From assembly GCA_017471825.1 (NCBI GenBank), contig JAFURQ010000016.1:1-39552 (forward strand): a stretch of DNA of 39,552 nucleotides. The letters run 5' to 3'. How positions within the stretch are numbered: position 1 is the first letter of the stretch; every line of letters starts with the position of its first letter. Made by a program: the position numbers and the translations under genes. The notes under the pieces are model-generated. The model was not told the origin of the DNA. It ran no database searches and saw only the letters and a list, made by a program, of their open reading frames with translations. Source of the stretch: Clostridia bacterium (lineage in GTDB: Bacteria; Bacillota; Clostridia; Oscillospirales; CAG-272). Shown piece by piece: positions 6,667-15,287 of the stretch.

Positions 6667-6697
6667 AAAGGAGATGCGGTTAGCATCTCCTTTCTAT
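6667..6697. terminator. Bidirectional terminator between the ser operon and the galM-MBL operon
   Basis: AAAGGAGATGC (6667-6677) and GCATCTCCTTT (6683-6693) form a perfect 11-bp stem with a GGTTA loop. The leftward strand ends in TTTTT, so it serves the convergent metallo-beta-lactamase-fold gene best, and also closes the ser operon. Confidence 0.8.
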
Positions 6698-7458
6698 ATT
6701 CTCGCAAAATATCCGTCGTAGGAAAGGGTAAAGCCGTATTTCGCGGCAATGGGTGATAGCTCGTCGTGAATCGAGCGGCGCTTGTCGGTTGGGATATGCG
6801 AGAGAATAATCCTCGTCTTTTCGTGAATCATTCCACAGCTTTCAAATATAGCCTTGACGGTTGCAAGGGTGTATATACCGTTGTGGTAAAGGCTCTTTTC
6901 CGACGGTGCCGCCGCCTCAAGAGCGGTGTCAAATATTATTGCATCGAGCCGCGCGTGGCGCAAAACGTTAAAGGCGCGCCCGTTTATCCAGCCGCCGTCA
7001 AGGGCGTAGAGCAGGGAGCTGTCGCCTATGAACAGGAAATTGAAGCACTCCTCGGAAAGATTCTCGGTCGAATGATTTGAGGGCAGGGCGGTAACGCTGT
7101 ATTTGCCGACTGCAAACTGTGAAAAGGCGTTAATTTCGTATTTTACTATATTAGGGTTGTCGGAAAGCTGAACAAGAACCTCGCGCGAGGCGTAAACGCG
7201 CACCTTGCGGCGCTTGGCAATGAAATCTATCGCCGCCGAGGAAAAATGCCCCTCGTGTGAGTGCGAAATAAGCACGTCGGTGATTCCCGTCAGTGTGTCC
7301 GTAAGTCCGAGACCGTCCGCGGTGTCCTTTATATCGGCAGGCGCGTCGAGAAGAATCGTATCGTCAATCAATACGCCGCCGCGCCCTCTGTAATCCTTTG
7401 AAACGGTGCGCTTGATTTTACACTCACCGTAGCCCGTTCCAATCATACGAATTTTCAT
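6694..7458 (-). CDS. Metallo-beta-lactamase-fold hydrolase (PhnP-like), altered metal motif
   Basis: A 254-aa cytoplasmic MBL-fold protein of the PhnP/cyclic-phosphodiesterase-like group. Strand/loop features include the N-terminal IRMIGTGYGE, the metal loop LISHSHEGHF (residues 63-72), PSNHSTE, FIGDSSLLYALDGG and the late ILSHIPTDK. The canonical HxHxDH reads H66-S-H68-E-G70-H71, so the metal-binding Asp is Gly. The other ligands appear intact. This should weaken or change the second metal site, and a shifted ligand (the neighbouring Glu69) is possible. ACGGAG precedes the ATG. It lies 31 bases downstream of galM on the same strand, so the two are probably co-transcribed. Substrate unknown. 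Confidence 0.8.
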   Translation of the reverse strand: MKIRMIGTGYGECKIKRTVSKDYRGRGGVLIDDTILLDAPADIKDTADGLGLTDTLTGITDVLISHSHEGHFSSAAIDFIAKRRKVRVYASREVLVQLSDNPNIVKYEINAFSQFAVGKYSVTALPSNHSTENLSEECFNFLFIGDSSLLYALDGGWINGRAFNVLRHARLDAIIFDTALEAAAPSEKSLYHNGIYTLATVKAIFESCGMIHEKTRIILSHIPTDKRRSIHDELSPIAAKYGFTLSYDGYFARI

Positions 7459-7489
7459 TTTTATTACTCCGTAGGAATTAATTTAGAAG

Positions 7490-8494
7490 TTATTTTTTGA
7501 GCGAAATTTCATAAACGGTGGTATGCGTGTAACGTTTTCCGCCCTCGTAGAAGCCCTCGCCGCGATTTATGCAGTTAGGCTCCGTCTGTGTTTCGAGGCA
7601 AAATGCGCCGTGCTTTTTGCGCTGTGCGCCGCCCTTGAACGGAATACCGCCGCCGAGGAAATTACCGATATAGAACTGAATGCCCGGCTGGTCGGTGTAA
7701 ACCGACATTGAAAGGCGCTCACCCGATACGCGCGCGGCAAGTCCGAGGCTCTTATCTCCGAATTGACCGAAAGTGTCGGGGGTGAGCAAATAATTGTGGT
7801 CGTAGCCGAGAAAATCACCGCCAACGCGTTCGCCTATCGCGTGCGGCTCTCTGAAATCAAAAGCGGTGCCCACAACGCTCGGACGGTTGCCGTTTGGTAT
7901 CAGGTCGTCACCCACCTCGGTATATTTGTCGGCGAAAATTTCCGCCACGTGTGAAAGAATAGTGCCACCGAGGCCGTCAAGATTGAAATACGCGTGATTT
8001 GTCAGCGCAATCGGGGTCTTGGAGTAGGGTATGGCATCGTAGCTGATCATAAGCGCCGTGCCCGTAAGAGTGTACGTAACGGATACGGAAAGCTCACCGG
8101 GGAATCCCTCCTCACCGTCGGGTGAGGTGTAGGAGAGGGTAATGCTTGTCCCATCGTATTTATCGACGACCCAGCACCTTCGGTCAAAGCCGACTCCGCC
8201 GTGCAGGCAATTCTCGCCGTCGTTTTTCGGCAGATAGTAGCGCACGCCATCCATAACGAAGCTCGCATCGGCAATTCTGTTTGCAACCCTGCCGATGACT
8301 GCGCCCTGATGGGAGTCGTCGAGCAAATAATCCGAAAGGGTATCAAAGCCACCGACTATATCTGTGCCGTATATGACGAATTTTCTTATTGCCGCGCCGT
8401 AAGTAATAATGCTTACCTCTGCGCACTCATTTTTTAGGATATATTCAAAAACATCGGTACCCGTGTCAATTTTTCCGAATAGCTTAGTGGTCAT
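7490..8494 (-). CDS. galM: Aldose 1-epimerase (galactose mutarotase)
   Basis: A 334-aa beta-sandwich mutarotase of full family length. It interconverts alpha and beta anomers of galactose or glucose. Key residues are His98 in CLHGG, the catalytic acid His167 in TNHAYFNL, the substrate-binding Asp in GYDHNY, and the catalytic base Glu301 in CLETQTEPN. GRVANRI is also typical. A strong ribosome-binding site (GGAGGGG) and a good promoter precede it. No other galactose genes are close; the only operon partner is the MBL-fold hydrolase downstream. Confidence 0.93.
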   Translation of the reverse strand: MTTKLFGKIDTGTDVFEYILKNECAEVSIITYGAAIRKFVIYGTDIVGGFDTLSDYLLDDSHQGAVIGRVANRIADASFVMDGVRYYLPKNDGENCLHGGVGFDRRCWVVDKYDGTSITLSYTSPDGEEGFPGELSVSVTYTLTGTALMISYDAIPYSKTPIALTNHAYFNLDGLGGTILSHVAEIFADKYTEVGDDLIPNGNRPSVVGTAFDFREPHAIGERVGGDFLGYDHNYLLTPDTFGQFGDKSLGLAARVSGERLSMSVYTDQPGIQFYIGNFLGGGIPFKGGAQRKKHGAFCLETQTEPNCINRGEGFYEGGKRYTHTTVYEISLKK

Positions 8495-8559
8495 AGCCCC
8501 TCCGATTTATGTAAATAAAACGTTACAAATGCAGGTATTTCTGCCTTTTCTTCAGTAAT

Positions 8560-8588
8560 ATTATACCAAATTATTCCCGGCTTGTAAA
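8560..8588 (-). promoter_or_regulatory. Sigma-A promoter of galM
   Basis: On the leftward strand, TTTACA (8588-8583), a 17-base spacer and TATAAT (8565-8560). Confidence 0.75.
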
Positions 8589-8697
8589 GGGGATATTTTT
8601 GTAAAATACCGCGAAAATTTTTTCGTTTTTTCGCTATGATTTCGCGCCTTGCTTTGTTAACAAAATTAAAATAAATATTTAATATTAGAGTTTTCTA

Positions 8698-8726
8698 TTG
8701 ATTTTTGCGTCGTTTTATGGTATCAT
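8698..8726 (+). promoter_or_regulatory. Promoter of the lipoprotein cluster
   Basis: TTGATT (8698-8703), a 17-base spacer and TATCAT (8721-8726), 61 bases before the first lipoprotein start. It probably drives all three lipoproteins, since no terminator with a T-tract separates them. Confidence 0.65.
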
Positions 8727-8787
8727 TACATCGAATGCTTATTTTTGTGTATACATGCGTACATAGAAATTGATTAAGGAGATTACT

Positions 8788-11700
8788 ATGAAAAAATTCA
8801 GCAAGCTGCTTGCGCTTTTTCTTGCGCTTGCAATGCTCTTTGCCGTAGCTCTTCCTCTCACCTCCTGCGGCGGTGACGACGAGTGTACGGAGCACGTAGA
8901 TGCCGACACAAACGGCAAATGCGATAAATGTGACGCGGAGGTTTCGGTTACGCCTACCCCCGGTCCTAACGGTAAGGCTACCTACACCGTAGTTGTTCAA
9001 TCGGCCGGCGGATACGCCCTCAAGGACGTTATCGTTACGGTTATTGATACCGCAACCGGCTCTATGATTGATTGGCAGAAAACCGACGAAACGGGTACCG
9101 CAACCTTCAACATTCCCGTTTCCACTACATACGCCGCACGGCTCAGTCAGGATGACCTCCCCGCAGGCTACGTTGCCCGCGAGCAGTATCCCTTTGCCGC
9201 AACCGGCACAACTGTTATAAAGCTCTCCACACAGCTTGTTGAGGATACGGGACTTGCAGGCGTTTCCTATCAGCTCGGTGACATAATGCACGACTTTACC
9301 CTCACCGATCCCGACGGAAACTCCCATACGCTCTCCGATATTTTTGAATCGGGCAAAAAGGCGGTTGTTCTTAACGTCTGGTACACCACCTGTACCTACT
9401 GTCTGCAGGAATTCCCCAGCATTCAGGAGGCATACGAGCTTTATAAGGACGAGATAGAAATCCTCGCTATTAACGATTACGCAGCGGACAGCGCTCTCTC
9501 CGTCAAGAACTTCAAGGCTGACTACGAATATACCTTCCCGATGATGAAGGATACCGTCGGTCTTAACGATGCCTTCGGCTTTACTGCCGCACCCTGCTCG
9601 GTGGTTATCGACCGCTACGGTATGATAAGCATAATCGAGGTTGGTGCCGTAATCGGCACGGGCTATTGGACAAAGGCGTTTGCTCACTACACGAGCGACG
9701 AGTACGTTCAGTCTACCTACGCATCCCTCTACGAGCTTTCCCCGCAGGAGAAGCCCGACAAGGAAATGCCCTCGAGCGATGAGCTTGCCGCCGCCTTCAA
9801 CGGCTCGGATCTCACCGTTACCTATAAGCCCGAAACCGACCCCACCGACGCGGAATTTTCCTGGCCCTTTGAAATCGTCGAATTCGACAAGGAGGGAATG
9901 GATAAGGTAACCTGCATCCGTCCCACCAACTACGGCAAGGATAATTCATACGCAACCCTCTATGCCGAGGTTTATCTCGAGGAGGGCGAGGCGCTCCTGT
10001 TCGACTATTTTTCGTCAACTCACAACGACAACACCACGGGCTCTTATGACGTTATGTACGTCCTCGTAGACGACAAGGATATCTACTCCATCGCCGGCGT
10101 GGAAAAGGACGGCTGGCAGACTGCATGCGCCTTCGTAGCCAATGAAAGCCGCACCTATGAGGTCGCCTTTTGCTACATAAAGGACTCCGCTAACAGCGCA
10201 GGCGACGACACCGTTTACCTCAAGAGCCTTCGCGCTATTCCCAAGGAGGATATAGAGCTTGAGGAGGTATACATCTTCCGTCAGGCTGCAACCGAGCCCA
10301 AGGCCGATAACACCGGCTATAACGATTACGTAAGCGTTGTTCTCGGTGAGGACGGCTACTATCACGTTGGCACCGCAGACGGACCTATCCTTCTTGCCAA
10401 CCTTATCGGATATACCAATTTTGACCCCGACAGCACCGTTACAATCAAGCTTTACGAGGCTGATAACAACTATCAGTTTATGATAAACGGTGAGAACAAA
10501 TTCAATCAGTTTGAAATGTACTGCAACTACGCCTCAAACTCACAGCTCTACGGCTACGCAAGCGTTACCGAGGAGCTTGCAGGCTACCTTAAGGCGTTCG
10601 TTCAGAAGTACGCTCTTTCGGTAGGTAAGATTCCCGGCGAAAACACATGGCTCGAGCTTTGTGTTTATTACGATTCTTACGGAACTAACGGTGAGCAGCT
10701 TGAGGACCCTATCAAGGGACTTGCATCCTTCAGCTCCTATGAGGCACTCGAAACCCTCGATGCAGAGAACCCCGTTTACAATTCCGTTGAGTACAACCGC
10801 GTGATTATGCCCCGCGGACTCCTCTACAAGTTCGTTCCCACCAAGTCGGGCGTATATCGCGTTGTTTCGCAGAGCAAGCAGGAGGTTGTCGGCTGGATAT
10901 TCCAGGGCAACCACGACGAGTGGGCATCTGTCGGTGACAGAAAATTCGTTGCCGATTCTAACGCAGGCGAGCGCCTTAACCTCGACCTTCTTGTAGAGAA
11001 CGAGAATGGCGTTGTGGAGCGCGACCTCACCAACTGCTCGGTTGTGGCATATCTCGAGGAGGGCGTTGAGTATTATATCGCAATAGCTCTCTACGAAACC
11101 ACAGGCACGGGTAAATTCACCTTCACCGTAAGATACGCCGCAGAGGAGTTTGACTATTTCCGTGAGGCAAGCCCCGGATACTTCACCTATGAGGAGGGAA
11201 CCGACGGAAGCGTTGGCAATATGCTCGCAGGCGGTATCGACGTTGTTCTCGGTAACGACGGATATTACTACCACAAGATAATCACCGACTCCGCAACGGG
11301 TGCGTGGGAATACGGCTCTCCCGTATATGCGGATTTTATCTGGACAACCAACACCTTCCCCACGAAAACCCTGACGGAGCTTATAGAAACCTACGCCTTC
11401 GACTTCTCGAAGACCGCAGGCGATATTGAGGCAATAGCCTACTATAACACCTATGCAAAGCTCGGCTTCTCCGACTACTGGAAGAAGGAAACCGACTTTG
11501 AATCCAGATGGACAAACGAATACGAGGCAGAGGCGAAGCTCAACGAGCCCGCGTGGCGCGAGGCGTTTGAGAAGGAGTGGCTCGCCGCTAACGAGGCTGT
11601 CCTGGATAACTATACCGAAGAGGATATAACCAAGTATAAGAACAAGGCTTGGGAAAGCTACTATGAAGAGAAGCTCGAGGAGGCAAAGGATGACCTCTGG

Positions 11701-12123
11701 GCTGCTGAATTTGAGCTGATCCTTGCCGAAAACCCCGAAATTGAGCAGATTGCCGCGGACCTTTATCTCGGCATATCTCACGACACCGAGCTCGCACAGC
11801 AGTATCACGAGTATGCTGTCGCAGGTCTTAAAACCCTTTGGGGCGATGACTTTGACGGTAACTGGAGCTTCTATGCGTACGACGACGTCCTCGACGGAAT
11901 TTTCCACGGCACAGGCACCGACTACACAGCCGCTATAAGAGAATATCTCGATGACGTGCTTGACGAGGCGGGCTTCCCCGAAAGACAGGGATGCGTTCAG
12001 GTAGACGAGGAGCTTGCACAGATTCTTCAGATGCTTATGGACAAATATACGTTCAGAAACGTTGAGAACTCCTGGACCAAGCTTTGCTACTACTACGAGC
12101 ACCTCGGTCCTGCCGCAGAGTGA
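8788..12123 (+). CDS. Large lipoprotein with Cys-tag, SpaA/Cna-B-like domain and TlpA-like thioredoxin domain
   Basis: An 1111-aa lipoprotein (lipobox ending LTSC, Cys27). Domain order: a metal-site-like tag, C33-x11-C45-D-K-C48 with HVDADTNG inside; a beta-sandwich like Cna-B/SpaA or carboxypeptidase-regulatory domains (about 64-145); a TlpA/AhpC-type thioredoxin domain (about 163-300) with active site C202-T-Y-C205 and a Pro269 at the cis-Pro position; a region with PPC-like character (about 640-810); and two copies of a module marked by DGYYH and a later ENxWxxLCxYY (about 512-634 and 817-1108). The second copy is interrupted by a charged, Trp- and Glu-rich helical insert of roughly 180 residues. 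The ATG at 8788 follows AAGGAG; an in-frame TTG upstream is less likely. The thioredoxin domain should act in thiol-disulfide exchange outside the membrane. The rest is unrecognised. Confidence 0.85.
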   Translation: MKKFSKLLALFLALAMLFAVALPLTSCGGDDECTEHVDADTNGKCDKCDAEVSVTPTPGPNGKATYTVVVQSAGGYALKDVIVTVIDTATGSMIDWQKTDETGTATFNIPVSTTYAARLSQDDLPAGYVAREQYPFAATGTTVIKLSTQLVEDTGLAGVSYQLGDIMHDFTLTDPDGNSHTLSDIFESGKKAVVLNVWYTTCTYCLQEFPSIQEAYELYKDEIEILAINDYAADSALSVKNFKADYEYTFPMMKDTVGLNDAFGFTAAPCSVVIDRYGMISIIEVGAVIGTGYWTKAFAHYTSDEYVQSTYASLYELSPQEKPDKEMPSSDELAAAFNGSDLTVTYKPETDPTDAEFSWPFEIVEFDKEGMDKVTCIRPTNYGKDNSYATLYAEVYLEEGEALLFDYFSSTHNDNTTGSYDVMYVLVDDKDIYSIAGVEKDGWQTACAFVANESRTYEVAFCYIKDSANSAGDDTVYLKSLRAIPKEDIELEEVYIFRQAATEPKADNTGYNDYVSVVLGEDGYYHVGTADGPILLANLIGYTNFDPDSTVTIKLYEADNNYQFMINGENKFNQFEMYCNYASNSQLYGYASVTEELAGYLKAFVQKYALSVGKIPGENTWLELCVYYDSYGTNGEQLEDPIKGLASFSSYEALETLDAENPVYNSVEYNRVIMPRGLLYKFVPTKSGVYRVVSQSKQEVVGWIFQGNHDEWASVGDRKFVADSNAGERLNLDLLVENENGVVERDLTNCSVVAYLEEGVEYYIAIALYETTGTGKFTFTVRYAAEEFDYFREASPGYFTYEEGTDGSVGNMLAGGIDVVLGNDGYYYHKIITDSATGAWEYGSPVYADFIWTTNTFPTKTLTELIETYAFDFSKTAGDIEAIAYYNTYAKLGFSDYWKKETDFESRWTNEYEAEAKLNEPAWREAFEKEWLAANEAVLDNYTEEDITKYKNKAWESYYEEKLEEAKDDLWAAEFELILAENPEIEQIAADLYLGISHDTELAQQYHEYAVAGLKTLWGDDFDGNWSFYAYDDVLDGIFHGTGTDYTAAIREYLDDVLDEAGFPERQGCVQVDEELAQILQMLMDKYTFRNVENSWTKLCYYYEHLGPAAE

Positions 12124-12135
12124 TATAAATATGGC

Positions 12136-12165
12136 TTATGCGGCGCGGTGATCCGCGCCGCATAA
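12136..12165 (+). promoter_or_regulatory. Perfect intercistronic hairpin without T-tract
   Basis: TTATGCGGCGCGG (12136-12148) and CCGCGCCGCATAA (12153-12165) form a perfect 13-bp GC-rich stem with a TGAT loop, between the first and second lipoprotein genes. No T-run follows, so it is not a standard terminator. An mRNA-stabilising or processing hairpin that sets different expression levels is more likely. Confidence 0.6.
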
Positions 12166-12185
12166 TGCTTCACAAAGGAGAAACC

Positions 12186-14471
12186 ATGAACAAATATACG
12201 AAAATTATCTCCCTTCTTCTCGCCGCCGTAATGGTTTTCGGCTCCGCGCTTGCGCTTTTTTCCTGCGGCGATAACGGTGATGATAATCCCCCCACCCCCA
12301 CGCCCACACCCGTTACGTATAAGGTAAACGTAACCGATGCTTTCGGCGCGGCACCCGAGGGCTTTACGGTTGTAGAGCTTTACAAAAACGGTGAATACGT
12401 TGAGCAGCAGCGTACCGACAGTAACGGTACTGCCACCTTCTCAAAGGTGCCCCACAGCTATACCTTCAAAATAATCTTTGCAAAAGAAAACAGATATACC
12501 TACGACGAGTCGCTTGCAACCCTTTCGGCGACAGCCACCGAGGCGAATATCACGGTATATAACTTCGCAGGCAATAAAACGCAGATAAGCGTACCCTGTA
12601 TCAATCACGCGGATGCGGACGGCGATTACCGCTGTGACTATTGCTTTATGGATACGCATTGTCCCGGCTTTGTCGATGAAAACGGCGACGCGCGCTGTGA
12701 TATATGTCTTACCAAGGTTCCGTGCTCGGTATTTGCCGATGCGGACGCCGACGGAATTTGCGATAAGTGCGGAGTAGCAGACCACTGCGTAGCCTTCGTT
12801 GACGAAAACGGCGACGCGCGCTGTGACAACTGCGACGAGCCCGTGCCATGCTGTGCATACGTTGACGAGGACGAGAACGGAAAATGTGACGTTTGTATGA
12901 TAGCAAACCACTGCGCCGTGCACGTCAAGGAGGAGGGCGAGAAAAGATGCTCTGCCTGCCGTATGCTCATACCATGTACCTATTACGTTGACGAAAACGG
13001 CGATGCTACCTGTGACGATTGCGGTGCAACCGTTCACTGCCTCGAGCTTGCCGATACCGACCTCAACGGCAAATGCGATAACTGTAACGGCACCGTTCAC
13101 TGTACCGTTCACCGCAACCCCAGTGTCAGCGATGACGTAGACGACAGACTCTGCGATATTTGCGGAACGATAGTTCCTTGCGACAGCTACGTTGACGAAA
13201 ACGGCGACAACAAGTGCGATACCTGCGGTGCGCAGGCGCATTGTCCGGGCTATACGGACGAAAACGGTGACAGACTCTGCGATATTTGCGCCGAGCCGGA
13301 TTATGAAACGAACGGCAGAGTCGATTACAACGCCACCGAGCTCTCCGAGGGCGCAACAAGGGTTGAAATAGACCGCCCCGAGCTCACCTACTTCATATTT
13401 ACACCCACCCGTGCAGGCACGTATAAGTTTTCATACGAGATTGACGGCGAGGCAGTGTTCGGCAATTTCGGAATGCCCAATTTCGTTCAGAAGGACACTC
13501 TTACCGACGTGACCGACGGCGTATTTACCGCTAACGTTACCGCAGGAAGCATAGGCAACGATCTCGGCGGCACGCTCAAAATGGTTATCGGTATTGCATC
13601 GCCCACCGCCAAAACCGCTATAATCAAGATTGAGAGAATAGGCGATGCGGTTGAGGCTATTCCCGACGTCGAAATTCAGCCCGACCCCGATATTCAGAAA
13701 TATCACAGCCCTCTCAACAGCTCGTACGTCGATATAGACCTCACAAATCCCGACGTTAAGGTTGTCTTTAACGAAAACGACGGCTACTACCACTACGGAA
13801 CCGCAAACGGTCCCCTCGTGCTTGTGAAAATCAGCGTCGGCGGCAATTCGAGCGTTCCCGGTCTTATCCTTCCGTCCTTTACTACTATTTGTGAAAACGA
13901 CAGAATGGGTAAATATTTCTACGAGGGCGACACTCTCGTATCAAAGGAAACTTACAACTACCTTATTTCAGTATATGACGAGCTCTCCGGCTCCAACGGT
14001 ATGCGTCCTCTCGATAAGAAGATGGAGATGGTAATTAAAAATACCGGTGACCAGAAGGGCTGGTGGATGCTTGAGGGCGGCCTCAGCATATTCGGCGATG
14101 ATGCCGACAGAGTAGTTGCGGAAAACGCGTGGCTCTTTGCCTGCTGCTACGAGGTGAAGAACACCTACGGCACAGAGAGCTCACCCGTGGAAATTGAATC
14201 GACGAGAGAGGCAGAGCCTACGCCGAGCACCGATGCGGTTGTTGCTCCCGTCCTCGCCGTAAACGTTAACGGTACGGTTTACGCATTCCTCGGCGGCGAG
14301 GATGCAGAGCTCACCTTCACCGATGCGAGCGGAGTGACGGTTGTCTACAAGGGCACCGAGTATACCGCGAACGCAAACGGAGTGATTACCCTGACCGTAT
14401 CCGCGGGCGATACGCTCACTATTACTGCGGATAGCGAAAGACTCGTTACCCTGACCGCAAAGGCAGTTTGA
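12186..14471 (+). CDS. Lipoprotein with eleven tandem Cys-rich (C-x11-C-D-x-C) repeats
   Basis: A 761-aa lipoprotein (lipobox ending LFSC). After a Thr/Pro linker there is a Cna-B/SpaA-like beta domain (about 43-135). Residues about 138-373 are eleven tandem units, ten of 21 aa and one of 26 aa, each with three cysteines in the pattern C-x11-C-D-x-C around a V-D-E-N-G-D-like core. Most units end alternately in His or Pro just before the next Cys. The pattern is not CxxCH, so it is not a multihaem cytochrome. The Asp/Asn spacing recalls Ca-binding DxDxDG loops (Excalibur or thrombospondin type 3), and the Cys pairs could bind metal or carry disulfides. Further on are a PPC-like beta domain (about 380-500), one DGYYH...ENAWLFACCY module (about 523-664) shared with the upstream lipoprotein, and a C-terminal beta domain. 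AAAGGAG precedes the ATG; an upstream in-frame start falls within the hairpin and is rejected. Confidence 0.85.
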   Translation: MNKYTKIISLLLAAVMVFGSALALFSCGDNGDDNPPTPTPTPVTYKVNVTDAFGAAPEGFTVVELYKNGEYVEQQRTDSNGTATFSKVPHSYTFKIIFAKENRYTYDESLATLSATATEANITVYNFAGNKTQISVPCINHADADGDYRCDYCFMDTHCPGFVDENGDARCDICLTKVPCSVFADADADGICDKCGVADHCVAFVDENGDARCDNCDEPVPCCAYVDEDENGKCDVCMIANHCAVHVKEEGEKRCSACRMLIPCTYYVDENGDATCDDCGATVHCLELADTDLNGKCDNCNGTVHCTVHRNPSVSDDVDDRLCDICGTIVPCDSYVDENGDNKCDTCGAQAHCPGYTDENGDRLCDICAEPDYETNGRVDYNATELSEGATRVEIDRPELTYFIFTPTRAGTYKFSYEIDGEAVFGNFGMPNFVQKDTLTDVTDGVFTANVTAGSIGNDLGGTLKMVIGIASPTAKTAIIKIERIGDAVEAIPDVEIQPDPDIQKYHSPLNSSYVDIDLTNPDVKVVFNENDGYYHYGTANGPLVLVKISVGGNSSVPGLILPSFTTICENDRMGKYFYEGDTLVSKETYNYLISVYDELSGSNGMRPLDKKMEMVIKNTGDQKGWWMLEGGLSIFGDDADRVVAENAWLFACCYEVKNTYGTESSPVEIESTREAEPTPSTDAVVAPVLAVNVNGTVYAFLGGEDAELTFTDASGVTVVYKGTEYTANANGVITLTVSAGDTLTITADSERLVTLTAKAV
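12597..13303 (+). repeat. Coding tandem repeat: eleven ~63-base units
   Basis: Eleven in-frame units encode the Cys-rich repeat. Nucleotide conservation is patchy but high in places: the run encoding ENGDARCD is identical near 12677 and 12800. One unit (the ninth, near 13100) carries a 15-base insertion. The pattern indicates repeat growth by duplication followed by divergence under selection for Cys, Asp and Gly positions. Confidence 0.85.
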
Positions 14472-14529
14472 TAAAAGAGTCGAAAATTGTAAAAAACAAA
14501 CATTAAAGACTATACCATGGAGGAAAAAT

Positions 14530-15234
14530 ATGAGAAATTTTAAGAGAATACTCACTCTCCTGCTTGCTCTCGCGCTCACGCTTTCTCTCGCTCTTGCCAT
14601 CACCTCATGCGGTGGCGACCCCGACTGCACATCTCACGTTGATGCAAACGAGGACGGAAAGTGCGATAATTGCACGGCAGACGTTGAGCTCCCGACAAGC
14701 AAGACCGAGTACACCGTAACCGTTAAGGACGAAAACGGAGCAAAGGTACCGGGCGTTCAGCTTACCATCAGCAACCTCTCGGGCAAGACCGAGGTGCTTA
14801 CCACCGATGCAAACGGCGTTGCCAAAGGCGAGCTTATTGATGACAAAACCGTTGTGCGCGTAACCTACGTTTCGGTTCCCGACGGATATTACCTTCCCAC
14901 GACGAAGCCCATGTTTGACAAGGACGCAACCTCCTGCACGGTTACTATCAAGGTTGACGAAAGAATAACTCACACCGTTAAGGTTGTTGACGAGGCAGGC
15001 AATGCGGTTGCCGGACTTTCTATGATGATTTGTCAGCAGGCGTGCCAGAATCCCGTAACCACAGGTGAGGACGGAATCGCGATATTCAAATTCATTCCCA
15101 TTGAATACGACGTTAAGGTAAAGATTGCCGACAGCGCCGCCACCTACGAAATTGTAGGCGAGCTTGACGAAGAGGGATACGTTCATTTCCCCGAGGGAAC
15201 AACCGAGTTTGAGATTGTAGTAAAAGCAAAATAA
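14530..15234 (+). CDS. Small lipoprotein with Cys-tag and two Cna-B-like domains
   Basis: A 234-aa lipoprotein (lipobox ending AITSC). Immediately after the lipid anchor lies one copy of the C-x11-C-D-N-C tag (CTSHVDANEDGKCDNC). Two beta-sandwich domains of the SpaA/Cna-B or carboxypeptidase-regulatory type follow: about residues 60-140, starting TEYTVTVKDENGAKVPGV, and about 143-232, starting THTVKVVDEAGNAVAGL. The second contains an extra CQQAC pair. This is the short version of the N-terminal architecture of the two upstream lipoproteins. GGAGG precedes the ATG and a strong terminator follows, so it is the last gene of the cluster. It could be a lipid-anchored partner or substrate of the redox proteins. 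No enzymatic motif is seen. Confidence 0.8.
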   Translation: MRNFKRILTLLLALALTLSLALAITSCGGDPDCTSHVDANEDGKCDNCTADVELPTSKTEYTVTVKDENGAKVPGVQLTISNLSGKTEVLTTDANGVAKGELIDDKTVVRVTYVSVPDGYYLPTTKPMFDKDATSCTVTIKVDERITHTVKVVDEAGNAVAGLSMMICQQACQNPVTTGEDGIAIFKFIPIEYDVKVKIADSAATYEIVGELDEEGYVHFPEGTTEFEIVVKAK

Positions 15235-15247
15235 TCCCAACCGACAA

Positions 15248-15283
15248 AAAAGCGATGCGCCACAGCGCATCGCTTTTCCTTTT
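15248..15283. terminator. Bidirectional terminator between the lipoprotein cluster and the Fe-S/TlpA operon
   Basis: AAAAGCGATGCGC (15248-15260) and GCGCATCGCTTTT (15265-15277) form a perfect 13-bp stem with a CACA loop, flanked by A- and T-rich tracts on both sides. It sits between the convergent ends. Confidence 0.85.
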
Positions 15284-15287
15284 ATAT

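Noticed and set aside
10540-12102. 520-codon open frame on the minus strand
   Set aside because: It lies wholly opposite the 1111-aa lipoprotein gene and reflects that gene's codon usage. No start signal or known domain.
12597-13303. Multihaem cytochrome c reading of the Cys-rich repeats
   Set aside because: The Cys pairs are CDxC followed by residues other than His; no CxxCH haem-binding motif is present.
12597-13303. CRISPR-like periodic DNA
   Set aside because: The ~63-base period is a coding tandem repeat in one open frame; spacers are not unique and the repeats are not conserved like CRISPR repeats.
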